Assembly: GCA_036479015.1 (NCBI GenBank)
Contig: JAZGFB010000033.1
Coordinates: 1-64,000, forward strand
Length of the DNA stretch: 64,000 nt
Source of the DNA: NVTR01 sp036479015
GTDB taxonomy: Bacteria > Pseudomonadota > Alphaproteobacteria > Rhodobacterales > Rhodobacteraceae
Reading direction: 5' to 3'
The first letter of the stretch is position 1; each line of letters opens with the position of its first letter. This document shows positions 8,736-17,649 of the stretch, piece after piece. The translations under genes were made by a program, and so were the position numbers. Below the pieces are notes generated by a model. The model made no database searches, had not been told where the DNA came from, and saw only the letters and a program-made list of their open reading frames with translations.

Positions 8736-9569
8736 TCACAATCGACAGGGATCAGCCTTGGCCAATCTGTCAAACGCCATTAACCCATTAACTATGGCGG
8801 GCATATGGTGCAAATGGATCATGTTTGGCCCATCACAGGGCGCGTTGTCGGGATCCTGGTGGGTTTCGGTAAATACGGCGGCAATACCCAGCGACACGGC
8901 GGCGCGCGCCAGCACTGGCGCGTATTCGCGCTGGCCACCGGATGATCCGCCCAAAGCGCCGGGTTGGGCGACGGCGTGGGTTGCGTCCATGACAACCGGG
9001 TAACCGGTTTTCATCATTTCGGGCAGGCCGCGCATGTCCACAACCAGGGTGTTATAGCCAAAGGACGTGCCCCGCTCGGTGATCAGTATGTTTTCGTTGC
9101 CGGTGCTTTCCAGCTTTTTCACGATATTGGGCATTTCCCAAGGGGCTAGAAACTGCCCCTTTTTCACGTTGATTGCCGCGCCAGTATTGCCCGCCGCCAA
9201 CAGCAGATCGGTCTGGCGGCACATGAATGCCGGAATTTGCAAAGCATCGACAACCTGGGCCACCGGTTCGCATTGATCGGGGCTGTGAATGTCGGTCAGG
9301 ACCGGGATGCCAAACGTGTCTTGCACACTTGCAAGAATTTTCAGCCCCTCATCTATGCCCAGCCCGCGGCTGCCCCCCAGTGAGGTGCGGTTGGCTTTGT
9401 CGAATGATCCCTTAAAGATCAGCTGCGCCCCGACGGCATCACAGATTTCTTTCAGGGTGCCCGCGATCATCTGGGCATGGTCCTGGCTTTCAAGCTGGCA
9501 AGGGCCGGCGATCAAGGTCAGCGGCCGGTCATTGCCGACGGCGCATTTGCCAATATTAACTGTCTTCAT
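8736..9569 (-). CDS. kdsA: 3-deoxy-8-phosphooctulonate synthase
   Basis: Condenses phosphoenolpyruvate with arabinose-5-phosphate to give KDO-8-phosphate, the precursor of KDO in lipopolysaccharide and in KDO-containing capsules. 277 residues, normal length. Family motifs seen: LIAGPCQLES near the N-terminus, FKGSFDKANRTS, VLTDIHSP, and the C-terminal HQDPDNAPCDGPNMIHL. The metal-site residue after GPC is a glutamine-leucine pair, so metal class is not assigned. It begins one base after the KpsE stop, indicating one transcript with the capsule export genes, and may serve capsule linkage as well as lipid A. Confidence 0.95.
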   Translation of the reverse strand: MKTVNIGKCAVGNDRPLTLIAGPCQLESQDHAQMIAGTLKEICDAVGAQLIFKGSFDKANRTSLGGSRGLGIDEGLKILASVQDTFGIPVLTDIHSPDQCEPVAQVVDALQIPAFMCRQTDLLLAAGNTGAAINVKKGQFLAPWEMPNIVKKLESTGNENILITERGTSFGYNTLVVDMRGLPEMMKTGYPVVMDATHAVAQPGALGGSSGGQREYAPVLARAAVSLGIAAVFTETHQDPDNAPCDGPNMIHLHHMPAIVNGLMAFDRLAKADPCRL

Positions 9570-11195
9570 TTATGCTGATACCTGTTCGCGCAGTACCGAT
9601 GCAGTCAGGGACGCCAGTAGATAAAGCCCGCTGAAAATCAGAAATGCGACAATTGTGTTTTCAAATTTGCGCGGATACGTGGCTTCGTCGGGTGCTATTG
9701 GGCTGACACCCAAGGACAGGTATCTGACCTGACGGTTGGCCGATATCCGTGCGGTTTCAAGTTGCTGCAACGCCTGCTGCATCATCATTTGGCGGGTTTC
9801 CAGATCAATTTCGGCGATGCGCATTTCACCACTGATACGTGCCAGTGACGCAGTTTCAGAACCGCCCTTTGTCAGTTGGTTTCGCAGCTCAACAACCAGG
9901 GTTTCCAACCTGTCAATATCACCCCTTACGCCATCAACTCTGGCCTGATTTGGTCGGGAATTGTCCAGCAATTGCTGCAATTGCAGACCCTTTTCCTGAA
10001 GCTGGGTTTCAAACGTGTTAATCTGCCCCATAAGGGCGGCAGCTTCGGTTGCAGCATCAATCACGCCCAGCCTTTCCTGCAATTCCAGTACCCGGTTTTG
10101 CGCCGCCAGCATTTTTTGTTCGGCATCGGCAAAGCTGTCAATTGACCCCTGCATCTGATCCCCCCGCAGCCGTTGGGTCAGGTTATCAACCTGTTCTTCC
10201 GCATAGGCGATCAAGGCGCGGGAATAGCGTTCGCTGACCTCGGGCGTGGCAGCAGTAACTTCCATTTTTATCAGCCCTTCGGTGGCGTCGTAACCAATTT
10301 TGACCATACGTGTGAACAATCTGTATGCCTCTTCATTGGTCCCGCCCTCTGTCAGCCGCAAGAACCGATCAACATCCGGGTTTGAAAAATGATCTTTAAA
10401 TCCAATGTCCTGTTCCAACCGCAGCATGGCCTCTCGTGACTGCAGATAACTTTGAACAGTGATTGAATCCTGAGATGTGGCAAAACCGGTGCCAGAAAAT
10501 AAGCCGCCCAATGAACCGCCCCCGGCCTGTGAATCGGCCTGTTGAATTAAAAATTCAGACTTGGTTGCGTACAGTGGGGTGGCGGAATTGTAGTAGAAAT
10601 AGCCAACCAGGAATGTCGGCAGTAAAACAAAAACCGCCAGCCTTAAAAACATCATTATTGTTTGGCGGCGGCGACGTCGGACAATGTCTTGCTGGATGAT
10701 CAGAATTTCACGGGCCCGGGTATCTTCGTTCATCAGCTCGGTTGATGGCAGGTTCGCGGTCTCTGCCTTTTTGGGCAAATTTTTGGATGATGCCTTATCG
10801 GCCGGGTCCGGGACCACCAGCTCTAGCGATGTTGTCCGTTTGAAAGGGTCTATACCTTTCTGGCGCAATATTCTGACCGCATCCAGATCAGAGGTTGGTT
10901 TCAGCCCGTGTTTTTGCGACACCCGCCGGGCCATGCGCAATTGCCGACCCGTCAGACCTTCGGCCTTTATGGCCTTTAATTCGGCCTGAATATCCTTGGC
11001 AGCTTGTTTGGCAGGGGCCGCGGCTGTTGCAAAAGGTTGATCGCCAAAACCGTCGTCAGATTTGGCGAAAAAATCACTTGGGTCTGGCTCTCCCGGTGTA
11101 ACAATGGGGGCCGCGGAAATGGAATTAGGCACCGGATCAGCCAATGAGCCGCCGCGCCGAATGCGAAATTTCTTACCTTTAGGCTTGGTAGTCAT
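9570..11195 (-). CDS. kpsE: Capsule export inner-membrane protein, KpsE/Wzz family
   Basis: Polysaccharide co-polymerase-type protein of 541 residues that should span the periplasm as part of an ABC-dependent capsule exporter. The N-terminal ~180 residues are cytoplasmic, basic and low-complexity (MTTKPKGKKFRIRRGG). A membrane span follows at about residues 180-205. A long helical, glutamine-rich periplasmic region is predicted to be coiled coil. The proline-rich PIAPDEATYPRKFEN segment precedes the final membrane span, as is typical of KpsE/Wzz proteins. The long cytoplasmic extension is larger than in E. coli KpsE. It overlaps kpsT by 17 bases. Confidence 0.88.
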   Translation of the reverse strand: MTTKPKGKKFRIRRGGSLADPVPNSISAAPIVTPGEPDPSDFFAKSDDGFGDQPFATAAAPAKQAAKDIQAELKAIKAEGLTGRQLRMARRVSQKHGLKPTSDLDAVRILRQKGIDPFKRTTSLELVVPDPADKASSKNLPKKAETANLPSTELMNEDTRAREILIIQQDIVRRRRRQTIMMFLRLAVFVLLPTFLVGYFYYNSATPLYATKSEFLIQQADSQAGGGSLGGLFSGTGFATSQDSITVQSYLQSREAMLRLEQDIGFKDHFSNPDVDRFLRLTEGGTNEEAYRLFTRMVKIGYDATEGLIKMEVTAATPEVSERYSRALIAYAEEQVDNLTQRLRGDQMQGSIDSFADAEQKMLAAQNRVLELQERLGVIDAATEAAALMGQINTFETQLQEKGLQLQQLLDNSRPNQARVDGVRGDIDRLETLVVELRNQLTKGGSETASLARISGEMRIAEIDLETRQMMMQQALQQLETARISANRQVRYLSLGVSPIAPDEATYPRKFENTIVAFLIFSGLYLLASLTASVLREQVSA

Positions 11196-11829
11196 ACAGC
11201 CCCCTTGCTTCTTCTAGCGTGTCAAACATATGAAATTGACCGTCCTTCATGACCGCAGCCGAGCGGCAAAATTTTTCCAAAGTGCTGGCCTGATGGGACA
11301 CAATGATCACCGTCGCGCTTTCAAGACGTTCGCGCAAAATAGTCCCGGCTTTTCTGTTAAATTCTGCATCCTGTGTTCCCGGCATTCCTTCATCAATAAG
11401 ATAAATGTCGAACTCCAACGCCAGCAACAGTGAAAGACTAAAACGCGACCGCATGCCAGCGCTATATGTTCCCACAGGCATATCATAGTATTCTTCTATT
11501 CCCGACAGCCAACGGGTAAATGCCTCTAGGTAATCAGGATCAAGCCCGTAAAGTCTGGCAACAAAGCGGGCATTTTCCCGCGCTGAATGCTTATTGACCA
11601 AGCCGCCCATAAACCCCAATGGAAACGAGATACGGCAATTTTTGCGGATGTCGCCCTCATCTGGTTTTTCAAGACCGGCCATCATGTTGATGATGGTAGA
11701 TTTCCCGGTGCCGTTGGGGGCCAATATTCCCAGTGAATTGCCAAGCTCAACCCGAAAGGACACCCGATCAAGAATAACCTTCCGTTGTTTGCCGGTCCAA
11801 AAGGACTTGCTCACGCTGTCAAACTCTAA
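11179..11829 (-). CDS. kpsT: Capsule polysaccharide export ATPase, KpsT-type
   Basis: ATPase of an ABC-2 capsule exporter, 216 residues from an ATG at 11829 preceded by GAGG; the family begins with MLEFDSVSKSFWTG here. A further in-frame ATG at 11865 is less likely. Walker A is GILAPNGTGKST, Walker B is DIYLIDEGM with the catalytic E, and the signature is the KpsT-type YSAGMRSR. Length matches KpsT proteins. The membrane partner KpsM is not next to it; upstream the gene faces the divergent Mrp operon. A KpsM gene must be elsewhere if this exporter is functional. Confidence 0.9.
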   Translation of the reverse strand, partial: LEFDSVSKSFWTGKQRKVILDRVSFRVELGNSLGILAPNGTGKSTIINMMAGLEKPDEGDIRKNCRISFPLGFMGGLVNKHSARENARFVARLYGLDPDYLEAFTRWLSGIEEYYDMPVGTYSAGMRSRFSLSLLLALEFDIYLIDEGMPGTQDAEFNRKAGTILRERLESATVIIVSHQASTLEKFCRSAAVMKDGQFHMFDTLEEARGLYDYQA

Positions 11830-12079
11830 CATTTCAGCGGCCTCACTCAGGTTTTGCCTCTGCATCCCATAACTGAGATTGGTTAACGATAGCCATTACC
11901 TGGCCGTGCCATCGCTATTATGGACGAACACGATGGTATTGCACAACGCCAATTGCCCACCACGGCAGTACATTGCTCAAATTGCATGCAATCTTTGCAA
12001 ATCTGCGCTTGCCCTTGAAATAATTAGGGTTGATAGATCGCTGAATTGTGGCAGGCTAAAATCGTTAGGGGGCTATACA

Positions 12080-12577
12080 GTGCGCACGGTCGGGACAGTG
12101 GTGGTTTTGTTCGGTCTCTGGCTGCTTATGTCAGGGATATATAATCCGCTTTTGCTTGGGCTTGGCTTGGCGTCATCCATTGTTGCGGTCTATGTTGGTA
12201 AACGCATGGATGCACAGGATGACAGCACCCTTGAACTGCACCTTTCACCCGCTCAGCTCCTCAGATATCTGGGGTGGCTGTTTGTGGAAATCGCCCGGGC
12301 GAACTGGGCCGTCAGTAAGGTTATATTGTCCAGGAAAATGCCGATCCGGCAGCATTTATTTACCGTCCCCAGCAGCCAGTCCACCGACGTGGGCCAGGTG
12401 GTTTTTGCCAACTCCATAACGCTGACCCCCGGAACAATTACAGTTGAGACCGAGGAAGACCACTTTATCGTCCATGCCCTGGCATACAGTAACGATGATC
12501 CGGCGGCGCTGGCTGATATGGACGCGCGGGTGTCAAAGTCTGAGACACAGAACCCTAATGTGCGGGGGGCCGCTTAA
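12080..12577 (+). CDS. mnhE: Cation:proton antiporter subunit E
   Basis: MrpE/MnhE/PhaE family small membrane subunit, 165 residues. The GTG at 12080 has an AGGGGG ribosome site seven bases upstream and is preferred over the longer frame open from 11879, which has no family resemblance. Two hydrophobic segments lie at the N-terminus (VVVLFGLWLLMSGIY and LLLGLGLASSIVAVYV), followed by the MrpE core with ANSITLTPGTITVE, the most conserved stretch of the family. It is the first gene of an eleven-gene overlapping operon and ends in TAATG, sharing one base with mnhF. Confidence 0.93.
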   Translation: MRTVGTVVVLFGLWLLMSGIYNPLLLGLGLASSIVAVYVGKRMDAQDDSTLELHLSPAQLLRYLGWLFVEIARANWAVSKVILSRKMPIRQHLFTVPSSQSTDVGQVVFANSITLTPGTITVETEEDHFIVHALAYSNDDPAALADMDARVSKSETQNPNVRGAA

Positions 12578-12870
12578 TGTTTATTGTCGCAATGATCGTA
12601 TTGCTGATCGCTATGGTTATGGTGCTGGTCCGGCTGTTTTCCGGCCCGACATTGTATGACAGGGTCTTGGCGGTAAATTCATTTGGAACCTTTACCGTGC
12701 TGTTCATCGGCGTGTTGGGTTTCTTAACCGAACGGCCGGAATTTTTGGATATTGCGCTGCTTTACGCCCTGATAAACTTTGTCGGAACAATCGCGGTACT
12801 TAAATTTTTCCGCTACCGGGCTATTGGCGATATTTCACAGACATCCGGCACGGCGGGGGGGGCAAAATGA
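12577..12870 (+). CDS. mnhF: Cation:proton antiporter subunit F
   Basis: MrpF/PhaF family, 97 residues, with three hydrophobic helices. The conserved motif GPTLYDRVLAVNSFGT lies at about residues 24-39 and is the signature of this subunit. The helix with LDIALLYALINFVGTIAVLKFF follows. In Mrp complexes subunits E, F and G form the part unlike complex I that is thought to carry the cation. It overlaps mnhE by one base and mnhG by four, so it is translationally coupled on both sides. Confidence 0.93.
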   Translation: MFIVAMIVLLIAMVMVLVRLFSGPTLYDRVLAVNSFGTFTVLFIGVLGFLTERPEFLDIALLYALINFVGTIAVLKFFRYRAIGDISQTSGTAGGAK

Positions 12871-13220
12871 TCGAAACCGGCATTTTAGTGCTAAGCTGGC
12901 TGTGCATCGTGTCAGGGTCGGTGTTTTTGTTAATAGGCGCGGCTGGGTTGCTTAGGTTTCCAGATTTTTGGTCACGCCTGCACGCGGCGTCCATTACCGA
13001 CAGTGCCGGGGTGATCCTGCTGATCATCGGCATGTGCCTGCAGGCGGGCGCAACGCTTATCACTGTTAAGCTGTTGATAATTGGCATTTTCCTATTCATC
13101 ACCGGGCCCACAGCCACCCATGCCATTGCCAACGCTGCTTTTGTCACTGGGTTGCGACCGGTTGAAGGCAAGGGTCTAAAAGCGCCAAAGCCCACCACCA
13201 AGAAGCCATCTGATGCTTGA
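12867..13220 (+). CDS. mnhG: Cation:proton antiporter subunit G
   Basis: MrpG/PhaG family, 117 residues with three membrane helices. The signature GLLRFPDFWSRLHAASITDS is present at about residues 28-47. The helix with GITGPTATHAIANAAF-like sequence (seen as TGPTATHAIANAAF) is also conserved. The C-terminus is a lysine/proline-rich cytoplasmic tail. It overlaps the next gene by eight bases. Function is inferred from family and operon: part of a membrane complex exchanging Na+ or another cation for protons. Confidence 0.93.
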   Translation: MIETGILVLSWLCIVSGSVFLLIGAAGLLRFPDFWSRLHAASITDSAGVILLIIGMCLQAGATLITVKLLIIGIFLFITGPTATHAIANAAFVTGLRPVEGKGLKAPKPTTKKPSDA

Positions 13221-13785
13221 AACCCTGATCAACCTGGCCCTGTTTGCCATGCTGGTGGCGACCGCGATCACCATTGCCACCATGCGCCGGTTGTTTGCCG
13301 TGGCCATGCTGTCTGGTGTTTTCAGCCTGCTCTCCGCGATGCTGTTTGTGACCCTGGACGCCGTAGATGTGGCCTTTACCGAAGCCGCGGTCGGGGCCGG
13401 AATATCCACCGTATTGATGCTGGGCACACTGGCATTAACATCCCGTACCGAGCAGCGTTCATCCCATTCACCTTTGATCCCGCTGCTGGTGGTCACGGTC
13501 ACCGGTGCCGCCATCATCTATGGCACGCTTGATATGGCTAATTTTGGTGCCGCTGACGCCCCGGCGCAGGTGGGTGTTGCCCAGCAATATATGGCCCGCA
13601 CACCGGGCGATATTGACGTGCCAAATGTCGTGACCGCCATTTTGGCCAGCTATCGGGGCTATGACACGCTGGGGGAAACAGCCGTTGTGTTCACCGCCGG
13701 AATTGGCGTTTTGATCTTGCTGTCGGGGTTGCAGGGCCGCCGCCGCAAGGAAGATCAAGACGAAGATGAAGGGGAAAGCACCTGA
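13213..13785 (+). CDS. DUF4040/MrpA C-terminal-like subunit (MbhD-MbhE type)
   Basis: 190 residues, equivalent to the C-terminal end of MrpA carried as a separate protein. The first ~90 residues form a DUF4040 unit with the membrane motif DAVDVAFTEAAVGAGISTVLMLGTLAL. A linker with an extracytoplasmic segment follows, then DVPNVVTAILASYRGYDTLGETAVVFTAGIG, the second conserved piece. This two-part layout corresponds to MbhD plus MbhE of archaeal membrane-bound hydrogenases fused in one chain. The C-terminus is highly charged (EDQDEDEGEST). Its presence shows that this operon has a split A subunit rather than a full-length MrpA. Confidence 0.85.
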   Translation: MLETLINLALFAMLVATAITIATMRRLFAVAMLSGVFSLLSAMLFVTLDAVDVAFTEAAVGAGISTVLMLGTLALTSRTEQRSSHSPLIPLLVVTVTGAAIIYGTLDMANFGAADAPAQVGVAQQYMARTPGDIDVPNVVTAILASYRGYDTLGETAVVFTAGIGVLILLSGLQGRRRKEDQDEDEGEST

Positions 13786-14225
13786 TGCGCCACCACCTTA
13801 TTCTTCGGGTCATTACCAAACTTCTGGCCAGTACAATCATATTGTTTGCGTTCTACGTGCAGTTTCACGGCGACTATTCCCCCGGCGGCGGCTTTCAGGC
13901 CGGGGTGATCATGGCGGTTGCTTTTATTCTGTATGGCATCGTGTTCGGCCTGCGGGCGGTAAAAGCCGTATGTCCGCCGTGGTTTGCCCATAAAATGATG
14001 GCGCTTGGGGTGCTGGTTTATGCCGGTACCGGCGTGCTTGGCATGATCTATGGCTTTGATTTTCTTGACTACGGTGCGTTTGATCCGCATCACCCATCCC
14101 ATGGCCAACATACCGGTATCTTAGCGGTGGAAGCCGGGGTCGGCATCACTGTCACGGGCGTGATGATTTCGATCTACTATGCCTTTGCAGGCCGCCCGCC
14201 GCGCATCAGCGATGGAGAATGGTGA
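13785..14225 (+). CDS. mnhB: Cation:proton antiporter subunit B
   Basis: MrpB/MnhB family, 146 residues, with four hydrophobic helices. It carries the family hallmark FHGDYSPGGGFQAGVIMAVA near residues 26-45, where the glycine/histidine loop is nearly invariant. The helix EAGVGITVTGVMISIYYAF follows near the C-terminus. It shares one base with the preceding stop and precedes subunit C. In Mrp complexes B sits beside the A C-terminal domain, consistent with the gene order here. Confidence 0.93.
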   Translation: MRHHLILRVITKLLASTIILFAFYVQFHGDYSPGGGFQAGVIMAVAFILYGIVFGLRAVKAVCPPWFAHKMMALGVLVYAGTGVLGMIYGFDFLDYGAFDPHHPSHGQHTGILAVEAGVGITVTGVMISIYYAFAGRPPRISDGEW

Positions 14226-14650
14226 TGAGCTGGGAATTTTTCATTGGCCATCTGAACTACTGGCTGTTCACAGTTTTGATGATGACGGGCCTGTATATTG
14301 TTGTGGCCAAGGGCAATCTGGTCAAAAAAATTGTTGGGCTGAACATTTTTCAGACCGCGGTTTTCATGTTCTATATTTCCATAGGCAAAGTCACCGACGG
14401 CACCGCGCCGATCTTTCCGGCCCATGGTCCGGTGGACCCGGATGTGATCTATTCCAATCCTCTGCCCCATGTTCTGATCCTGACGGCCATTGTTGTGGGC
14501 ATCGCCACCACGTCGCTGGGCTTGGCGCTGATCGTGCGCATCCGCGAAGAATTTGACACCATTGAGGAAGACGAATTGTTGGCCATTGAAACCGCTATGG
14601 CCCGCGACGAAAACCGCGCCCATGGCCAGGCAATGGGCGGGCGCGCCTGA
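14219..14650 (+). CDS. mnhC: Cation:proton antiporter subunit C (NuoK-like)
   Basis: MrpC/MnhC, homologous to NuoK of complex I, 143 residues with three membrane helices. The N-terminal helix LNYWLFTVLMMTGLYIVVAKGN is followed by KIVGLNIFQTAVFMFYI. The third helix contains PHVLILTAIVVGIATTSLGLALIV, a strong match to the family. The cytoplasmic tail is acidic and then ends in a glycine-rich piece. Two starts are possible, 14219 and 14225. The second forms the TGATG coupling seen elsewhere in the operon. It runs directly into the first D subunit. Confidence 0.92.
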   Translation: MVMSWEFFIGHLNYWLFTVLMMTGLYIVVAKGNLVKKIVGLNIFQTAVFMFYISIGKVTDGTAPIFPAHGPVDPDVIYSNPLPHVLILTAIVVGIATTSLGLALIVRIREEFDTIEEDELLAIETAMARDENRAHGQAMGGRA

Positions 14651-16176
14651 TGTCAGAGCAAACCATCCACATCGCCCGTTCATTTTCCGATCACCTGCCG
14701 GTTTTACAGGTCATGGTGCCGTTCATTGTGGCCCCGATCATTGTGATGATAGGGTCACGCCGGGCGGCCTGGCCACTGGCATTTGCGGCCAGCCTTGCCA
14801 CCTTCGCCATCGCGCTAACACTGCTGTTAAAGGTGCTGGGTGGCGCGGTGATTTCCTATGAAATCGGCGGTTGGGCGCCGCCGCTGGGCATTGAATACCG
14901 GATCGATGCGGCCAATGCCCTGGTGCTGCTGTTGGTATCAGCAATAGGCGCGATTGTGCTAATTTATGCGCGCGAAAGCGTGCGATCTGAAATTCCGGCC
15001 AAGCACCACACCCTATTTTACACCATGTATCTGTTGTGCCTGTCGGGCCTGCTTGGGGTTGTGGCCACTGGCGACGCCTTCAACGTCTTCGTGTTTCTAG
15101 AGGTTTCAAGCCTGTCGACCTATGTGCTTATTTCCATGGGGTCGCACCGGGATCGCCGGGCACTGACGGCGGCCTTTGATTACCTGATAATGGGCACCAT
15201 TGGGGCCACATTTTTCGTCATCGGCATTGGGTTCCTTTACGCGGGCACCGGCACGCTGAATATGGCGGATATCGCCAGCTATATCAGCACCCATGGCGCG
15301 GACCGCACCATTCAAACGGCGTTCGCCTTTGTTGTCGTCGGCATGGGCCTAAAGGCGGCAGCCTATCCGCTGCACCTGTGGTTGCCCAATGCCTATACCT
15401 ACGCGCCCTCTGTGGTGTCAGCCTTTCTGGCGGCCACGGCCACCAAAGTGGCCATCTACGTTCTGATGCGGTTCATGTTCACGGTCTTTCAACCTGAATT
15501 CCTGATTTCAGCGTCGGTGCTGAAATACCTGCTGATCCCGCTGGCGGTGCTGGCGATGTTCGCCGCGTCTCTTATCGCGGTATTCCAAAACGACATGAAG
15601 CGTATGCTGGCCTATTCCAGCATTGGGCAGATCGGCTATATCCTGCTTGGCATCGGGCTGCTTTCCCATACCGGGCTAAGCGCAGCTATTGTGCATCTGT
15701 TCAACCATGGCATCACCAAAGCGGCGCTGTTCATGGGGGTTGGGGCGCTTGTGTACCGATCTGGAAGCTCATTTTACGGCCGCCTTGAGGGCATGGGCAA
15801 GACTATGCCATTCACCAGCTTTGCCATTGTGCTGGCCGGGTTGTCGCTGATCGGCATTCCGGGAACGGCAGGGTTCATTAGCAAATGGGTACTTGTGCAG
15901 GCAGCACTTGAAAAAGGTTGGTGGCCCATTGCAATGCTTGTGGTCGGCTCATCCCTGTTGGCGGTCATTTATGTTTGGCGGGTGGTCGAAACCCTATATA
16001 TGAAGCCGCGGGCCAAGGACGCTGTGCGCGGTGAAGCACCGTTAAGCATGCTGATCCCGGTGTGGATCATGGCACTAGCGACGATCTATTTTGGTTTGAA
16101 CACTGAGCTGACACTGACAACGGCCCGCCTGGCCGCGGACGGTTTGCTGGCAGGTTTCGGGGCAGGGGGGCACTAG
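14650..16176 (+). CDS. mnhD: Antiporter-type proton channel subunit D (first of three)
   Basis: NuoN/MrpD-type proton-translocating subunit, 508 residues and about 14 helices. The key charged residues of the family are present: a glutamate in FVFLEVSSLSTYVL (E151) and a lysine in GMGLKAAAYPLHLWLPNAY (K235). A further conserved lysine lies in the helix with AATATKVAIYVLMRF. The motif AYSSIGQIGYILLGIG is the classical quinone/antiporter signature. This is the closest of the three to a canonical MrpD. It starts on the last base of mnhC and is directly followed by a second D-type gene. Confidence 0.92.
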   Translation: MSEQTIHIARSFSDHLPVLQVMVPFIVAPIIVMIGSRRAAWPLAFAASLATFAIALTLLLKVLGGAVISYEIGGWAPPLGIEYRIDAANALVLLLVSAIGAIVLIYARESVRSEIPAKHHTLFYTMYLLCLSGLLGVVATGDAFNVFVFLEVSSLSTYVLISMGSHRDRRALTAAFDYLIMGTIGATFFVIGIGFLYAGTGTLNMADIASYISTHGADRTIQTAFAFVVVGMGLKAAAYPLHLWLPNAYTYAPSVVSAFLAATATKVAIYVLMRFMFTVFQPEFLISASVLKYLLIPLAVLAMFAASLIAVFQNDMKRMLAYSSIGQIGYILLGIGLLSHTGLSAAIVHLFNHGITKAALFMGVGALVYRSGSSFYGRLEGMGKTMPFTSFAIVLAGLSLIGIPGTAGFISKWVLVQAALEKGWWPIAMLVVGSSLLAVIYVWRVVETLYMKPRAKDAVRGEAPLSMLIPVWIMALATIYFGLNTELTLTTARLAADGLLAGFGAGGH

Positions 16177-17649
16177 ATGGAAACCAATATCGCCATTTTC
16201 CTGACCATGTTGATCCCCGCGGCGGCGGCGGTGTTGAACCTGGTGTTGCGCAATGCGCCTGACCTGCGCGACGGGGTCACATTGGCGGCGGCGTTTGCAA
16301 CATTTGCGGCCGTTATGACCATTTTGACCAACGTTGGTAACGGCACCAGCGCACCGATCGAGCTTGTCCAAGTACTGCCAGGCCTGGGCATCGCCTTTAA
16401 CGTTGAACCGCTGGGGCTGATGTTCGCCATCGTCGCCTCGGGCCTGTGGATATTGACGCATATTTACGCCGTTGGGTACATGCGCGGCAATAACGAAGAC
16501 AATCACCCCCGGTTTTTTGCCAGCTTTTCCCTGGCCATCAGCGCGGTCATGGGCTTGGCGTTTTCCGCCAATATGTTCACGCTGTTTTTGTTCTATGAAA
16601 TGCTGACCCTGTCCACTTATCCACTGGTTGCCCATGCGGGCACCGATGCTGCGATCAAAGGCGCACGCACCTATCTGGGCGTGTTGATGGGCACGTCCAT
16701 TGGCATGCTGCTGATTGCCGTTATCTGGACCTACACCATCGCCGGAACGTTGGACTTTACCCAGGGCGGCATTTTGGCGGGCCATATTGCCGGGCCGATG
16801 GTGGCGGTTTTGCTGGGGTTGTACGCCTTTGGCATCGGCAAAGCCGCGCTGATGCCGTTCCACCGTTGGCTGCCAGCGGCCATGGTTGCCCCAACCCCGG
16901 TGTCGGCATTGCTGCACGCGGTGGCGGTGGTTAAGGCCGGTGTTTTCACCATGCTCAAGGTGGGCATCTACATTTTCGGCATTGATTTTCTAGCCGATAC
17001 CGGGGCCTCTGAATGGCTGATGTGGCTGGCTGCCTACAGCATTATTGCGGCATCCATCGTGGCGCTGACCAAAGACAACCTAAAGGCGCGCCTAGCCTAT
17101 TCGACCATATCTCAGCTCAGTTACATCACCCTTGGCATGGCTTTGGCCACCTCAATGGGGGCGCTTGGTGGTGGTATGCACATCGCGATGCACGCCATGG
17201 GCAAGATCACACTGTTCATGTGCGCAGGCTCGATCTATGTCGCCACCCGCAAAACCAATATCAGCCAGATGGCCGGCCTTGGCCGCCTGATGCCGATCAC
17301 CTTTGGGGCGTTTTTTATCGGGGCGCTGTCGATCATTGGCCTGCCGCCATTGGGCGGATCGTGGAGCAAATGGCTGCTGATCGTAGGTGCTGCCGACACC
17401 GGGCAACAGGTCATGATTGCGGTGCTGATGCTCAGCTCACTGCTGAATATCGCCTACCTGATCCCGGTTGTGGCGCGCGGCTTCTTTTTGCAATCCCCCG
17501 ATGCCGCCCCCACACCGCCCCGCATGTCAGAGGCACCGCTACTATGCTGGCTGCCGCCCGCCATCACCGCCTTTGGCTGTGTGTTGCTGTTCTTTTACGC
17601 ATCCAATCTGCGTGACTTTTTGCTACCAATAGTAGGGGGCGCACAATGA
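16177..17649 (+). CDS. Antiporter-type proton channel subunit D (second of three)
   Basis: A second NuoL/M/N-type subunit, 490 residues, beginning one base after the first. It has the equivalent key residues: glutamate in FLFYEMLTLSTYPLVAHAG (E141) and lysine in FGIGKAALMPFHRWLPAAM (K222), plus LLHAVAVVKAGVF with the next conserved histidine and lysine. AYSTISQLSYITLGMAL is the antiporter signature. The sequence is clearly divergent from its neighbours, so this is not a recent duplication. In this operon it may replace the missing N-terminal half of MrpA. Confidence 0.9.
   Translation: METNIAIFLTMLIPAAAAVLNLVLRNAPDLRDGVTLAAAFATFAAVMTILTNVGNGTSAPIELVQVLPGLGIAFNVEPLGLMFAIVASGLWILTHIYAVGYMRGNNEDNHPRFFASFSLAISAVMGLAFSANMFTLFLFYEMLTLSTYPLVAHAGTDAAIKGARTYLGVLMGTSIGMLLIAVIWTYTIAGTLDFTQGGILAGHIAGPMVAVLLGLYAFGIGKAALMPFHRWLPAAMVAPTPVSALLHAVAVVKAGVFTMLKVGIYIFGIDFLADTGASEWLMWLAAYSIIAASIVALTKDNLKARLAYSTISQLSYITLGMALATSMGALGGGMHIAMHAMGKITLFMCAGSIYVATRKTNISQMAGLGRLMPITFGAFFIGALSIIGLPPLGGSWSKWLLIVGAADTGQQVMIAVLMLSSLLNIAYLIPVVARGFFLQSPDAAPTPPRMSEAPLLCWLPPAITAFGCVLLFFYASNLRDFLLPIVGGAQ

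Noticed and set aside
8711..8773. ATG start of the phosphomannomutase inside kdsA
   Set aside because: It would add 21 residues unlike the family. The GTG at 8710 has a ribosome site and matches family N-termini.
11879..12079. N-terminal extension of mnhE by 67 residues
   Set aside because: No family resemblance, and the GTG at 12080 has an excellent ribosome site and gives the normal MrpE length.
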